DNA of 64,000 nt from Thiomicrospira microaerophila (GCF_000934765.1 NZ_JYNN01000008.1:1-64000); one strand, 5' to 3'. Positions 10,837 through 19,221 are shown, counted from the first letter of the stretch. Notes: generated by a model not told the origin, from the letters alone. Made by a program: numbers and translations.

Positions 10837-11717
10837 ACGCACTGCACCAATCCAACTTAACCAGCCTTAAACTGATTAACCGTGGCAAGGTTCGTGATAT
10901 TTACGAGCTTGACGACCAACACCTGCTGATTGTCACTACCGACCGTATCTCCGCGTTTGATGTGATTTTGCCCAACCCGATTCCGGGCAAAGGACGCATC
11001 TTGAGTGAAACGGCGCTGTTTTGGTTTAATAAAACCGAAAATATTATCCCGAACCACATCGCCAAAAACATTTCTTTGTCCGACTATCTGAGCGCCGATG
11101 AATTAGCGCAATTAGAAGGACGCGGCATGGTGGTGCGTAAACTTAAACCGCTACCGGTTGAAGCGATTGTGCGCGGTTATTTGGTTGGCTCGGGTTGGAA
11201 AGAATACCAACAAAGCCAAAGCGTTTGCGGCATCAAACTCCAACCAGGCCTGGTTAACGCCCAACAACTTCCTGAGCCCATTTTTACCCCTTCAAGCAAA
11301 GCCGACGTTGGCGATCATGACATTAATATCAGTTTTGATGAAATGGTTAAACTACTTGGTCAGAACAAAGCGGAAAAGGTACGCGACTACAGCTTGGCGC
11401 TTTATAAGCAAGCGGCTGAATTTGCGCTTGAGCGTGGGATTATTATCGCTGACACCAAATTTGAATTTGGCGAAGATGAACAGGGCACGATTTACCTCAT
11501 TGATGAAGCGCTAACGCCCGATAGTTCACGTTTCTGGCCAGCGGCTAGCTATGTCGCGGGCAGCAACCCACCGAGTTTTGACAAACAGTACATTCGTGAC
11601 TATTTAGAAACGCTCGACTGGAACAAAACCGCACCTGGCCCCGAACTACCGCAAGATGTGATTAACAAAACCCTAGAGAAATACACCGAAGCCAAAGCGC
11701 GCCTAACCGAAAACTAA
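10833..11717 (+). CDS. purC: Phosphoribosylaminoimidazole-succinocarboxamide synthase
   Basis: Condenses CAIR with aspartate in purine synthesis. At 294 residues it is the longer SAICAR-synthetase form. Motifs are the ATP-binding RGKVRDIYEL, DRISAFDVILPNPIPGKG, VEAIVRGYLVGSGWKEY and LIDEALTPDSSRFWP. An exact AACCAGGCCTGGTT copy encodes QPGLV in the loop after CGIKL. It starts within the last codons of psiE (4-bp overlap), so the two are probably co-expressed. Confidence 0.96.
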   Translation: MNALHQSNLTSLKLINRGKVRDIYELDDQHLLIVTTDRISAFDVILPNPIPGKGRILSETALFWFNKTENIIPNHIAKNISLSDYLSADELAQLEGRGMVVRKLKPLPVEAIVRGYLVGSGWKEYQQSQSVCGIKLQPGLVNAQQLPEPIFTPSSKADVGDHDINISFDEMVKLLGQNKAEKVRDYSLALYKQAAEFALERGIIIADTKFEFGEDEQGTIYLIDEALTPDSSRFWPAASYVAGSNPPSFDKQYIRDYLETLDWNKTAPGPELPQDVINKTLEKYTEAKARLTEN

Positions 11718-11737
11718 GCAACGCAAAGGTGAGAGGC

Positions 11738-12445
11738 ATGGTAAAAGGCTTTTTTGTTACAGGCACCGATACCGAAATTGGCAAAACCCAAGTCAGCTGT
11801 GCGCTGATACTGGGTTTTCGCCAACAGGGTTTCGAAGTCATCCCACGCAAACCAATTGCCTCCGGCTGCATTTGGCAAGCTGGGCAACGGGTGTCCGAAG
11901 ACGCCTTACAACTGCAACAAGCCGCCGCATCCAATGAGCCACTTGCCCAAATCTGCCGTTATCAATTTGAACCGGCTATTTCACCCGCAAGGGCGATTAG
12001 GCAGTCCAACCAAGTCAATCAATCCAACCAAGCTATTTGTCTGCAAGATTTAATCAACGCCTGCCAGGTTTCACAACCAGGCCTGGTTGTCGTTGAGGGC
12101 GCGGGCGGTTTTTTATCGCCGATTGCACCCGACGGACTGAATGCGGATTTAGCAGGCCAACTGGGCTACCCAATCATACTGGTCGTTGGCAATCGCTTAG
12201 GTTGCATTAACCATGCCCTGCTGACCATTGAAGCCATTAGCCAACGACAACTCACACTGCATGCCGTCATCGTCAACGACCTTAGCCCTGATGCCGACCC
12301 AGACAACCTTGACGACCTAAAAGCACTGCTCAAAACACATGCCCAAACACATAACCAAACACATGAAGAAAAACTAGGCACAACGCCCGTATTCCATTAT
12401 CCTTACCAAAGTAACGTCCCGAATCCGCTTCTGATCAAACTATAG
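11738..12445 (+). CDS. bioD: ATP-dependent dethiobiotin synthetase
   Basis: Forms dethiobiotin from 7,8-diaminopelargonate, CO2 and ATP. The 235-residue protein has the P-loop GTDTEIGKT and VVVEGAGGFLSPI, the conserved BioD metal/substrate motif. The ATG at 11738 has AAAGG upstream; an in-frame GTG lies 9 bp earlier. Two features are unusual: an insert rich in Gln/Asn/Ser (QSNQVNQSNQ) near residue 90, and QPGLV immediately before VVVEG, encoded by an exact copy of the palindromic repeat. It complements bioA at 1.6 kb. Confidence 0.93.
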   Translation: MVKGFFVTGTDTEIGKTQVSCALILGFRQQGFEVIPRKPIASGCIWQAGQRVSEDALQLQQAAASNEPLAQICRYQFEPAISPARAIRQSNQVNQSNQAICLQDLINACQVSQPGLVVVEGAGGFLSPIAPDGLNADLAGQLGYPIILVVGNRLGCINHALLTIEAISQRQLTLHAVIVNDLSPDADPDNLDDLKALLKTHAQTHNQTHEEKLGTTPVFHYPYQSNVPNPLLIKL

Positions 12446-12464
12446 ATAAACAAAGGAGATACCC

Positions 12465-13742
12465 ATGAAACTAGAAACCATCGCACTCCATGGCGGCTAC
12501 CAGCCAGAAGACACCACCAAGTCGGTTGCCGTACCGATTTACCAAACCACCTCGTTCGCGTTTGATGACGCCCAGCATGCCGCCGATTTATTTGACCTTA
12601 AAGTGGCAGGCAATATCTATTCACGGATTATGAACCCCACCAATGCGGTTTTAGAAAGTCGCATTGCCGCGATGGAAAGCGGTATAGCCGCGTTAGCGGT
12701 CGCATCAGGCATGTCGGCGATCACCTATACCATTCAAACCCTGGCCGAAGCCGGCGACAATATCGTAAGCACGGGCGAACTCTATGGCGGCAGCTACAAC
12801 CTGTTCGCCCACACCCTGCCTCGCCAAGGGCTAGACGTGCGCTTTTTCAACAAGGATGCCAGCGATGCCGATATCGCCAAGCTGATTGATAGCAAAACTA
12901 AAATGCTCTACTGCGAAACCGTTGGCAATCCCTCTGGCGGTATCGCAGACATTGAACGGCTAGCGAACTTAGCGCACCAGCACGGCATTCCGCTGGTCGT
13001 CGATAACACCGTGCCCTCCCCGATTTTGTGGCGTCCGATTGAACAGGGAGCCGACATCGTGGTTCATGCCGCCACCAAATACATTGGCGGCCACGGCACC
13101 ACCATTGGCGGTGTGATTGTCGATTCGGGCAAATTCCCTTGGGCAGAGCATGCAGACCGCTTTCCGCTATTGAATACGCCAGATATTTCTTATCATGGCG
13201 TCACCTACACCCAAGACTTTGGCGCCGCCGCCTTTATCGCCCGCGCGCGTGTCGTGCCCCTGCGTAATATGGGCGCTGCCTTGTCACCGATGAATGCGTT
13301 TCAACTGCTACAAGGTTTAGAAACCCTCGCGTTGCGGATGGAACGCGTGTGTGAGAACACCCAAAAAGTGGCCGAGTTTCTAGTAGCTCACCCATTGGTG
13401 TCTTGGGTTAACTATGCGGGACTCGCGAGCCACAAAGACCATGCCTTAACGCAGAAATACATGAACGGCAAAGCCTCGGGGATTTTGAGCTTTGGTTTAA
13501 AATCAGGTCGTGAAGGTACGCGTAAATTCTATGACGCGTTGGCGATGATTATTCGCTTGGTAAATATTGGCGATGCCAAATCCTGCGCCAGCATCCCCGC
13601 CGAAACCACCCATCGCCAGCTGAATGACGCCGAGCTCAAAGCCGCTGGCGTCTCACCCGACATGGTGCGTTTATCGATTGGCATTGAACATATTGATGAT
13701 ATTTTAGCGGATATCGAACAGGCGCTTAACGCCTCTGTTTAA
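12465..13742 (+). CDS. metY: O-acetylhomoserine sulfhydrylase (MetY type)
   Basis: PLP enzyme of the Cys/Met metabolism family; it likely converts O-acetylhomoserine and sulfide to homocysteine. The 425-residue length, the N-terminal ETIALHGGYQPED, VPIYQTTSFAFDDAQHAA and the long C-terminal insert KDHALTQKYMNGKASG fit MetY/Met17 rather than the shorter MetB or MetC. The PLP lysine is K205 in AATKYIGGHG. Direct sulfhydrylation would suit a sulfide-rich lifestyle, but that is inference. An AAAGGAG ribosome site precedes the ATG. Confidence 0.9.
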   Translation: MKLETIALHGGYQPEDTTKSVAVPIYQTTSFAFDDAQHAADLFDLKVAGNIYSRIMNPTNAVLESRIAAMESGIAALAVASGMSAITYTIQTLAEAGDNIVSTGELYGGSYNLFAHTLPRQGLDVRFFNKDASDADIAKLIDSKTKMLYCETVGNPSGGIADIERLANLAHQHGIPLVVDNTVPSPILWRPIEQGADIVVHAATKYIGGHGTTIGGVIVDSGKFPWAEHADRFPLLNTPDISYHGVTYTQDFGAAAFIARARVVPLRNMGAALSPMNAFQLLQGLETLALRMERVCENTQKVAEFLVAHPLVSWVNYAGLASHKDHALTQKYMNGKASGILSFGLKSGREGTRKFYDALAMIIRLVNIGDAKSCASIPAETTHRQLNDAELKAAGVSPDMVRLSIGIEHIDDILADIEQALNASV

Positions 13743-13770
13743 TTGATCTACAACTAGCCCTGCGGCTTGT

Positions 13771-14028
13771 CTAATCCTTATCGGTTGGGCAGGTCGCGCA
13801 ACCTAGCGAACGCTTTTGAGTGAGATTTAAATACAACATCACCGCCGCCATTGTCAGCAATACTGTGGCTAAAATCAACGGCCAAAGCCCAGGAATCATC
13901 TCCCAGCCCACCGCCAAAGTGATTTCACTATGCGCATCCAGCCGCTCGACCAACTCCCAATTCGCCAAATGCCCATCCAAATAAAACAGCAACAACCCCA
14001 CCGCAACCAACAACACCACAAAACACAT
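13771..14028 (-). CDS. Small two-helix membrane protein, unknown function
   Basis: An 85-residue protein that I do not recognise. It has an N-terminal hydrophobic helix (residues 1-18), a polar linker rich in acidic residues, and a second helix (about 47-68). A short basic/Cys tail, KRSLGCATCPTDKD, has a CxxC pair that might bind metal or form a disulfide. AAGGAA precedes the ATG. It is convergent with metY and sits upstream of nothing obviously related. Confidence 0.55.
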   Translation of the reverse strand: MCFVVLLVAVGLLLFYLDGHLANWELVERLDAHSEITLAVGWEMIPGLWPLILATVLLTMAAVMLYLNLTQKRSLGCATCPTDKD

Positions 14029-14052
14029 ATTCGTTCCTTGTTTTAAAATTGG

Positions 14053-14322
14053 TTAAAATTGATAATGATAACGACAGGCTATGATCGTTACCTGTTGATC
14101 ATCAACCGCATACACCAATCGATTCGACTCATCAATTCGCCTTGACCAAAAGCCCGATAAGCTTTCTTTCAGGGGCTCAGGCTTGCCAATTCCTTCGAAC
14201 GATGTCCTTAAGGTGTCCTGTATCAGCTTATTAATGCGCTTCAGCGTTTTTCTATCTTGCGTTTGCCAATACTCATAATCAGCCCAAGCCCGCTGAGTCC
14301 AACGCAATAACTCAATGCGCAT
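14053..14322 (-). CDS. yoeB: Type II toxin YoeB (mRNA interferase)
   Basis: A ribosome-dependent RNase of the Txe/YoeB family, 89 residues. Family hallmarks are present: FEGIGKPEPLKESLSGFWSRRI, NRLVYAV and the C-terminal ACRYHYQF carrying the catalytic His-Tyr. I use the ATG at 14322, which gives the usual N-terminus; a start at 14334 would add four residues. It overlaps the antitoxin by 11 bp, as expected for a coupled module. Confidence 0.92.
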   Translation of the reverse strand: MRIELLRWTQRAWADYEYWQTQDRKTLKRINKLIQDTLRTSFEGIGKPEPLKESLSGFWSRRIDESNRLVYAVDDQQVTIIACRYHYQF

Positions 14323-14569
14323 CGACCAAGGCATTAGCGATCACATCGCCCTGACGATACTGCTCAATTGACGCCTGCAAATGCGCGGCATTAGCGGGTG
14401 ACTTCAACAAGTGCACCGTCTCCATCAAACTATCGAAATAGTCTTGTGACATCACCACCGCATTCTGCGCATCACGGCGCGTAATCAATGTGTAATCCGC
14501 ATCATTGACCACCGAATCCAAAACCGCCTTTAATCCATTACGCGCCTCGGTATAACTCACAACCTGCAT
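14312..14569 (-). CDS. yefM: Type II antitoxin YefM/Phd family
   Basis: An 85-residue antitoxin, starting MQVVSYTEARNGLKAVLDSVVND with ITRRDAQNAVVMSQDYFDSLMETVHLL, the classical Phd/YefM fold. The C-terminal third should wrap the YoeB active site. Family members autorepress their operon by binding palindromes upstream; AGGGGAGGG lies close to the ATG. Confidence 0.92.
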   Translation of the reverse strand: MQVVSYTEARNGLKAVLDSVVNDADYTLITRRDAQNAVVMSQDYFDSLMETVHLLKSPANAAHLQASIEQYRQGDVIANALVDAH

Positions 14570-14669
14570 AAGATCGCCCTCCCCTATTCACTTTTAATAG
14601 AGCATAACACATGAACAATAAACTGTACATATAACACAACAACTGAATCACTCACCAGAAAAACTCAAC

Positions 14670-14683
14670 AACCAGGCCTGGTT
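14670..14683. repeat. AACCAGGCCTGGTT palindrome, exact copy
   Basis: Intergenic, between the yefM-yoeB promoter region and the MITE-like element. It shares a longer identity (ACTCAACA before and GGGC after) with the copy at 15504 in mcrC, which hints that flanking sequence was copied with it. Confidence 0.9.
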
Positions 14684-14745
14684 GGGCGCAATGCAAGATT
14701 CACTCCAACACCTAACCCGAATATTTAGCCTTGTTCGACATACTC

Positions 14746-14912
14746 CTAGGAGCCTGTCGGACTAAACCGGTCGAAGCGAAAAAAAGTCTGGTTTGAGTCA
14801 GTTTTTGTTCAATTCCGAGGAGAATAGCTAGCTATTTGACGAGGAAGTGGACAAAAAATGGCCAAATCCAGCTTTTTTGCAGCCGATTGGCTTTAGTCCG
14901 ACAGGCTCCTAG
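14746..14912. mobile_element. MITE-like element with 21-bp inverted repeats
   Basis: A 167-bp non-coding unit bounded by perfect inverted repeats at 14746-14766 and 14892-14912 (core GAGCCTGTCGGACTAAA). CTAG at both outer ends could be a 4-bp target duplication. It encodes no transposase. Single-ended relatives occur at 20354, 30335 and 38466. The right repeat supplies the stop codon (TAG, 14909-14911) of the adjacent toxin gene. Confidence 0.75.
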
Positions 14913-15178
14913 CGCTTTAAATCTCTATAAAAGTTTTCGTGTACGCCCAACAACAATAACGTTCTTGAGCACTCATCCCACTCATAGGCCAGCAAAAACT
15001 GCTGCCCTAAACACTCAAACTTATAAACAAACACACCTGATAAATCGCCCTTCTTTTCAACACCTAACTCAGGCGAATCAACTAGTGTCTGAATGGCACG
15101 ATTAACAGAACCAAGTTGATTTTTATGCAACTTCTTATAAACTCGCTTAAACGCAGGCTTTTGAAATAACTTAACCAC
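14909..15178 (-). CDS. RelE/ParE-superfamily toxin
   Basis: An 89-residue basic protein starting MVKLFQKPAFKRVYKKLHKNQ, with the RelE/ParE fold signature: VNRAIQTLVDSPELGVEKKGDL, then VYKFECLGQQFLLAYEW and LLLLGVHENFYRDLKR. It resembles the mRNA-interferase/ParE group found next to ParD-like antitoxins, and the target (ribosome or gyrase) cannot be decided from sequence. The stop codon lies inside the inverted repeat of the neighbouring element, so the C-terminus may have been set by that insertion. It lies 11 bp downstream of its antitoxin. Confidence 0.8.
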   Translation of the reverse strand: MVKLFQKPAFKRVYKKLHKNQLGSVNRAIQTLVDSPELGVEKKGDLSGVFVYKFECLGQQFLLAYEWDECSRTLLLLGVHENFYRDLKR

Positions 15179-15189
15179 AATCCGATGCC

Positions 15190-15405
15190 TTACTCACTTA
15201 AACGAAACTCAAACGGTTCAGCGTCTTGATGCTTGGCTACCAACAGCGCTTGTATTGCTTCAACAGACATTTCGGGATTATCCATCGCCGTTCTGCCGAT
15301 TCTTGCCCAATACTCAACTTGATTAGGTATTGAACGCAACTCCGCTCTAGCTTGCGACCTAGCTTCAAAATAAAAATCATCACTTATTCTGATACTTACA
15401 CTCAT
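15190..15405 (-). CDS. ParD-like antitoxin
   Basis: A 71-residue protein, MSVSIRISDDFYFEARSQARAELRSIPNQVEYWARIGR, resembling the ParD-like antitoxin family with an N-terminal ribbon-helix-helix-like DNA-binding region. The acidic C-terminal tail should neutralise the toxin. The start at 15405 is preceded by GGAGAAAG; a start at 15417 adds four residues. It forms a two-gene module with the downstream RelE/ParE toxin. Confidence 0.8.
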   Translation of the reverse strand: MSVSIRISDDFYFEARSQARAELRSIPNQVEYWARIGRTAMDNPEMSVEAIQALLVAKHQDAEPFEFRLSE

Positions 15406-15484
15406 AACTTTCTCCACAAAGAAACAGATTGCCTACAATTGTAGTTGCTATTTAACCTAAAACCAATAGACTTCGCTCGGATTT

Positions 15485-16762
15485 TTAGCAGAACAAACTC
15501 AACAACCAGGCCTGGTTGGGCTCTGGATGTTCCAAATCAAAGGGGATGATGCTTAAACGCAGGTTGTCCGCAAACTCAAATGGCACAAGGGGTTCATCAA
15601 ACCTTTGCCATTTTGGATAGATCAGCGCCAACTTGCCCTGTCCCCCAAGCAACTTATGACCATAAGCAAACAGCTGATACATGTCCGCTTGGGCAATACC
15701 TGCCTTGCCATCGGGCTGCGACGGGTCGAGCAGTTTCCATTTCGTATCCAATACCGCCACTAATTTATCTTTGTGATAAATCACCAGGTCTGGTCGAAGT
15801 TGAAATATCGGCTTGGCATTTTGCCTAGCCAGATAATGTTGGGTTGATTGGGTTTGTAATCGATAACCCGCTGGCAAACTTGGCTGAATTTGGCTGGCCA
15901 CATAGGCTTCAAATAGCCTATCCATCGGCAATAAAAACGAAATACCGGCATGTTGGCTCGCAGTCGCAAACGGACTGTACTGGCTCAAAATCAACCTTAA
16001 CCAAGGCAAGAGCGTTTGATAATAGGCCATATCACGCCCGTTTGACCAGGCCTGAAAATCCAATGCAATGTGGCGCGAAACCGGAACACCATCAAACGCA
16101 AACCGCAACTCACGCGCTAGCTTTTGATTGGGCAAATACTGGCTCCATCGGCTCAGCAAAACCAACGCCGCATGAATCAAACGATTTTCGGCACGATTGT
16201 CGCTAAACACATCATATTCGATACAAAACTGCGTTTGTTTAGCTGGAGATTGGCGCAATTGACGCGCCGTTTGTAACTGACCCTTTAAAAACCGCTCCTG
16301 CGCCTCAATCCGCTGGTAGTCCTTGCGTATGCCTTGGCGCACCACCTGCGCCAAATCCTGCAAAAACCGACTGATTAACACCTCCGGCAAAGGCTGTTTT
16401 ATTTTATCCAACAGCGCATCGGTCGCTTCTAAAAACGGCAACACCTTCGCCGCCTTGAGCATTCGCAACAACAACGTTCGGCTGGCAAGCAAATCCGCCT
16501 CGTCAAAACGCGTTTGGCATTTTGGCAGTATCTCAATCTGCGTACCGTCAGGGGTCATCACCACCCCGACAAAACCCTGAACCTTCAGTACCGAGGGACT
16601 AACAAACTGCAGATATCGGTGCGCTTTATCAGACGATTGTGCAATCTGCGCCAAAAAAGACCAGGCCTGGTGGTTGACTTCGATTTCATCAAAGTGCGTT
16701 TGCGCATTATCTTGTGCGCGAACCACCCGCCCCCATTCACGTAAAACTAGATGATTTAGCAA
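15485..16762 (-). CDS. mcrC: McrC-type subunit of McrBC restriction system
   Basis: A 425-residue PD-(D/E)xK nuclease of the McrC/LlaJI family, which cuts modified DNA with the McrB GTPase. The N-terminal part matches the family (FVGVVMTPDGTQIEILPK). The nuclease core is visible at DLVIYHKDKLVAVLDTKWK, followed by ADMYQLFAYGHKLL. It starts with TTG directly after the DUF2442 stop. NQAWL near the C-terminus (exact palindrome), HQAW and a degenerate QAW site are all encoded by copies of the CCAGGCCTGG repeat. Confidence 0.9.
   Translation of the reverse strand: MLNHLVLREWGRVVRAQDNAQTHFDEIEVNHQAWSFLAQIAQSSDKAHRYLQFVSPSVLKVQGFVGVVMTPDGTQIEILPKCQTRFDEADLLASRTLLLRMLKAAKVLPFLEATDALLDKIKQPLPEVLISRFLQDLAQVVRQGIRKDYQRIEAQERFLKGQLQTARQLRQSPAKQTQFCIEYDVFSDNRAENRLIHAALVLLSRWSQYLPNQKLARELRFAFDGVPVSRHIALDFQAWSNGRDMAYYQTLLPWLRLILSQYSPFATASQHAGISFLLPMDRLFEAYVASQIQPSLPAGYRLQTQSTQHYLARQNAKPIFQLRPDLVIYHKDKLVAVLDTKWKLLDPSQPDGKAGIAQADMYQLFAYGHKLLGGQGKLALIYPKWQRFDEPLVPFEFADNLRLSIIPFDLEHPEPNQAWLLSLFC
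15504..15517. repeat. AACCAGGCCTGGTT palindrome, exact copy
   Basis: Inside mcrC, read in the NQAWL frame seven codons before the stop. Confidence 0.9.
16660..16671. repeat. CCAGGCCTGG palindrome, 12-bp copy
   Basis: Inside mcrC, read as HQAW in the N-terminal domain; the outermost bases differ from the 14-bp consensus. Confidence 0.8.
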
Positions 16763-17014
16763 TCACGCCGCCTGCTTTTGATGGACTAATTCATACAAAC
16801 GAGATGGTGAAAGCTCCAAACCATGAGGCCAACAAAGCGCCCCCGCATCAATAAAACAACGACTCGCAAAGGAGTCATCTTTAAGCTTCTCAAGCAAATC
16901 ACCCGTTCTTGATTTGATATAGTCCGACAAATTAAACACGCCATCCGTCCCATCAGAAAAAGCTAAATAAATCAGTCCAGTTGCTTGATAATCACAGGTT
17001 AAAATTTTAATCAT
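16763..17014 (-). CDS. DUF2442 domain protein
   Basis: An 83-residue protein of the DUF2442 type (LTCDYQATGLIYLAFSDGTDGVFNLSDYI and LCWPHGLELSPSRLYELV). Function is unknown. Such proteins very often sit beside a DUF4160 partner, as here, and the pair has been considered toxin-antitoxin-like, which is not established for this copy. It overlaps the upstream DUF4160 gene by 8 bp and abuts mcrC, so it is embedded in the restriction operon. Confidence 0.82.
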   Translation of the reverse strand: MIKILTCDYQATGLIYLAFSDGTDGVFNLSDYIKSRTGDLLEKLKDDSFASRCFIDAGALCWPHGLELSPSRLYELVHQKQAA

Positions 17015-17273
17015 AATCCGCTCCTCGAATTCTTTCCAACGTCTGCAGGTTTTGAGCTTTGCACCAGTTAGCCATCAATTCCTGTTGATGCTCTAAACAC
17101 CACTCCTTTACAATATTAGCTACTTTTCTGGGAAGCCTACCTTCCTTTACTTCGCCAGTTTTGATTTCCACTAAGCCCTCAAAGCCTTGATACTCAACAT
17201 GAATATGAGGCGGCGGGTGATCATCGTGCCACATTCTAACGACTATACCAAAAAACACAGACAATATTGGCAT
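17007..17273 (-). CDS. DUF4160 domain protein
   Basis: An 88-residue protein with the DUF4160 signature MWHDDHPPPHIHVEYQG (His-rich, possibly metal-binding) and the C-terminal helix EWCLEHQQELMANWCKAQ. Function is unknown. It lies 15 bp after mcrB and overlaps the DUF2442 gene, forming mcrB-DUF4160-DUF2442-mcrC. It might be an inhibitor pair guarding the nuclease, or a passenger module. Confidence 0.85.
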   Translation of the reverse strand: MPILSVFFGIVVRMWHDDHPPPHIHVEYQGFEGLVEIKTGEVKEGRLPRKVANIVKEWCLEHQQELMANWCKAQNLQTLERIRGADYD

Positions 17274-17288
17274 GATGCCCTCCTAGGT

Positions 17289-19199
17289 TTAATAAATCGC
17301 TTTAAAATGCACGGCAGTCAAGTCGTCAATATTTTTACGCTGAAACTTTTCAACATCGTTTGGTGCATCGCTGTCAGTAAATAAATTTGCATAGCTTTGG
17401 CGCTGATAAAAATCATCCGCACTCGCACCCAATACCCAACGGATTTTTTGCCAGTCATCGTAAAAATACTCTTCCAGCAGAGGCAATATTTTGTTTTTGA
17501 AGGCGTGGCGTAAATCATTCAAATCCTTAAGATTCATTAAAAACGCATGGCCAAGCGTGTGTTCGCGGTCATACAAGGCTTCAATGCGTTGGTTCATCAC
17601 TTCCAACATTTTGCGGACATCAACACCTTCTATATCATCGGTAACCAGGCCTGGTTGCGGCATCATTTCAATAAAATCAAACCGGCGGCGTAATGCCGTA
17701 TCCATCAGCGCCAATGATCTATCGGCCGTATTCATCGTGCCAATAATATACAAATTATTCGGCACCGAAAACGGCTCTTTTGAATAGGGCAAGGTCACCT
17801 CAATCGCCTCCTCATTCCCCGCCCGCTTACTGGTCTCAATCAAGGTAATCAGCTCACCAAATATCCGCGAAATATTGCCACGATTGATTTCGTCGATGAT
17901 TAAGACGTGGGGGTTAAGCTGAACACTAGCTGTTTCATCATCCTGCTCAAGAGGTATATTAAAGTTGCGAAACTCATTTACCAATCCAAGATGATATGTA
18001 TCTTGCTGACTCGTATACTTATACTTATTAATAAAGATTTGTTGATGAATATCGCTAGCACTTTTGAATTGATAATCCGATTGAAGCACTCGTTTTAAAT
18101 CTTCAACTTTTAATTGCACCTCTCCATTGCTAGAGGGAGTGTCAGGTGATTCAATTATAATTCGCTCTTCATCACTGCTAACAATCCTAAACTGATTGCC
18201 TTTTTTCTTTTTAAAAAGCGTATTTTCTTCAATTGCTTGAGCAATAAAAGCGTCAAATCGTTTTTCGAAGTTTAAGGATTTTGACACCTCGTACTTTGAT
18301 TTCTTACTGTCTTCTAAATTCTTTAATGCCGTCTTAGCAATACGTTTAAACACGCCACTTTCGACCTGATAACTGATTCTACCATCATTAGTTTTCGCTT
18401 GAATCCCTTCCACAAAATCCTCATAACTAAAACTTTGGTGAAAGGTCACAAATTCAACTTGTCCTGGATAGGCTTGTTTAAGCGCCTGAATACAACCAGG
18501 CCTGGTTGTATTTTCCGTGCTTTCATGCTTATTCAAAATCTGCCATGCCACATCCACCGTATTAAATGTTTTCCCCGTGCCTGGTGGGCCGTAAAGAATA
18601 GTGTTTAAACTCATCATGTCAGTGTTTGCTAGTTTAGTTTGCATATTACTTTCTTCGCAATGCCGATCATAAAATCGACTATAAATATTTTGGTATGGTT
18701 GAAGAAGGCCCTTAAAAATATCTATCCAACCAACCAAGTCTGCATCCATATTTTCAATAGGCGTTACACCCGAATTATTGCCATAAATAGAAACCTTGTA
18801 CTGACTACCATTAAAAGCCAAACCCACTTCTTGTACAATCGCCTCATAAATACTTTCAGAACATGCTTTTTCCATATCAGTTAGACTGGAGTCATTCAGC
18901 CCAATTCCCGCACGCAATCCATGCTCACTTAAATTCAGATAAATAAGTAACGTACCTTTTGTCTGAAAAGGCAGGTAAAACCTATTCCAAAAGTAACGTG
19001 AAAAATAACCGCTATTTTGCCACAACCCCTTCTTAACGCTTGCAACATGAATAGTTTCTGTTTCTAGCCCTTTTAGAATGTCTTCAAATAATTGATTAAA
19101 CGATGCCCAGATTTTTTTATATTCAGCATGCACTGATGGATGGTCATTAATCTTCAATCCACCATAGTCTGAAAACAATGATAAATCAATTTTCTCCAT
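17289..19199 (-). CDS. mcrB: McrB-type AAA+ GTPase of McrBC restriction system
   Basis: A 636-residue motor subunit. Residues 1 to about 190 form a variable DNA-recognition domain with no EVE or SRA signature that I can see; WIDIFKGLLQPYQNIYSRFY suggests a MrcB/DUF3578-type region. The AAA+ core has Walker A GPPGTGKT (204-211), Walker B LIIDEINRGNISRIFGELI, MNTADRSLALMD (the NTAD GTP-specificity motif of McrB) and the arginine finger ALRRRFDF. I chose the ATG at 19199 because AAGGAG precedes it. Two exact palindromes lie inside (TTRPGC and QPGLV frames) and a third just upstream. Confidence 0.9.
   Translation of the reverse strand: MEKIDLSLFSDYGGLKINDHPSVHAEYKKIWASFNQLFEDILKGLETETIHVASVKKGLWQNSGYFSRYFWNRFYLPFQTKGTLLIYLNLSEHGLRAGIGLNDSSLTDMEKACSESIYEAIVQEVGLAFNGSQYKVSIYGNNSGVTPIENMDADLVGWIDIFKGLLQPYQNIYSRFYDRHCEESNMQTKLANTDMMSLNTILYGPPGTGKTFNTVDVAWQILNKHESTENTTRPGCIQALKQAYPGQVEFVTFHQSFSYEDFVEGIQAKTNDGRISYQVESGVFKRIAKTALKNLEDSKKSKYEVSKSLNFEKRFDAFIAQAIEENTLFKKKKGNQFRIVSSDEERIIIESPDTPSSNGEVQLKVEDLKRVLQSDYQFKSASDIHQQIFINKYKYTSQQDTYHLGLVNEFRNFNIPLEQDDETASVQLNPHVLIIDEINRGNISRIFGELITLIETSKRAGNEEAIEVTLPYSKEPFSVPNNLYIIGTMNTADRSLALMDTALRRRFDFIEMMPQPGLVTDDIEGVDVRKMLEVMNQRIEALYDREHTLGHAFLMNLKDLNDLRHAFKNKILPLLEEYFYDDWQKIRWVLGASADDFYQRQSYANLFTDSDAPNDVEKFQRKNIDDLTAVHFKAIY
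17643..17656. repeat. AACCAGGCCTGGTT palindrome, exact copy
   Basis: Inside mcrB, QPGLV frame, just after the arginine-finger region. Confidence 0.9.
18494..18507. repeat. AACCAGGCCTGGTT palindrome, exact copy
   Basis: Inside mcrB, read in the third possible frame as TTRPGC. Together with the other copies this shows that the DNA sequence, not a peptide, is conserved. Confidence 0.9.
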
Positions 19200-19221
19200 A
19201 TCTTGCTCCTTAAAAGCTTTC

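Noticed and set aside
15504-18507. The CCAGGCCTGG palindromes as McrBC targets when methylated at CCWGG
   Set aside because: Dcm-type methylation gives C-mC, while classical McrBC needs a purine before the methylated C. Only GGCC-type methylation would fit, and no methylase is visible, so I did not propose this link.
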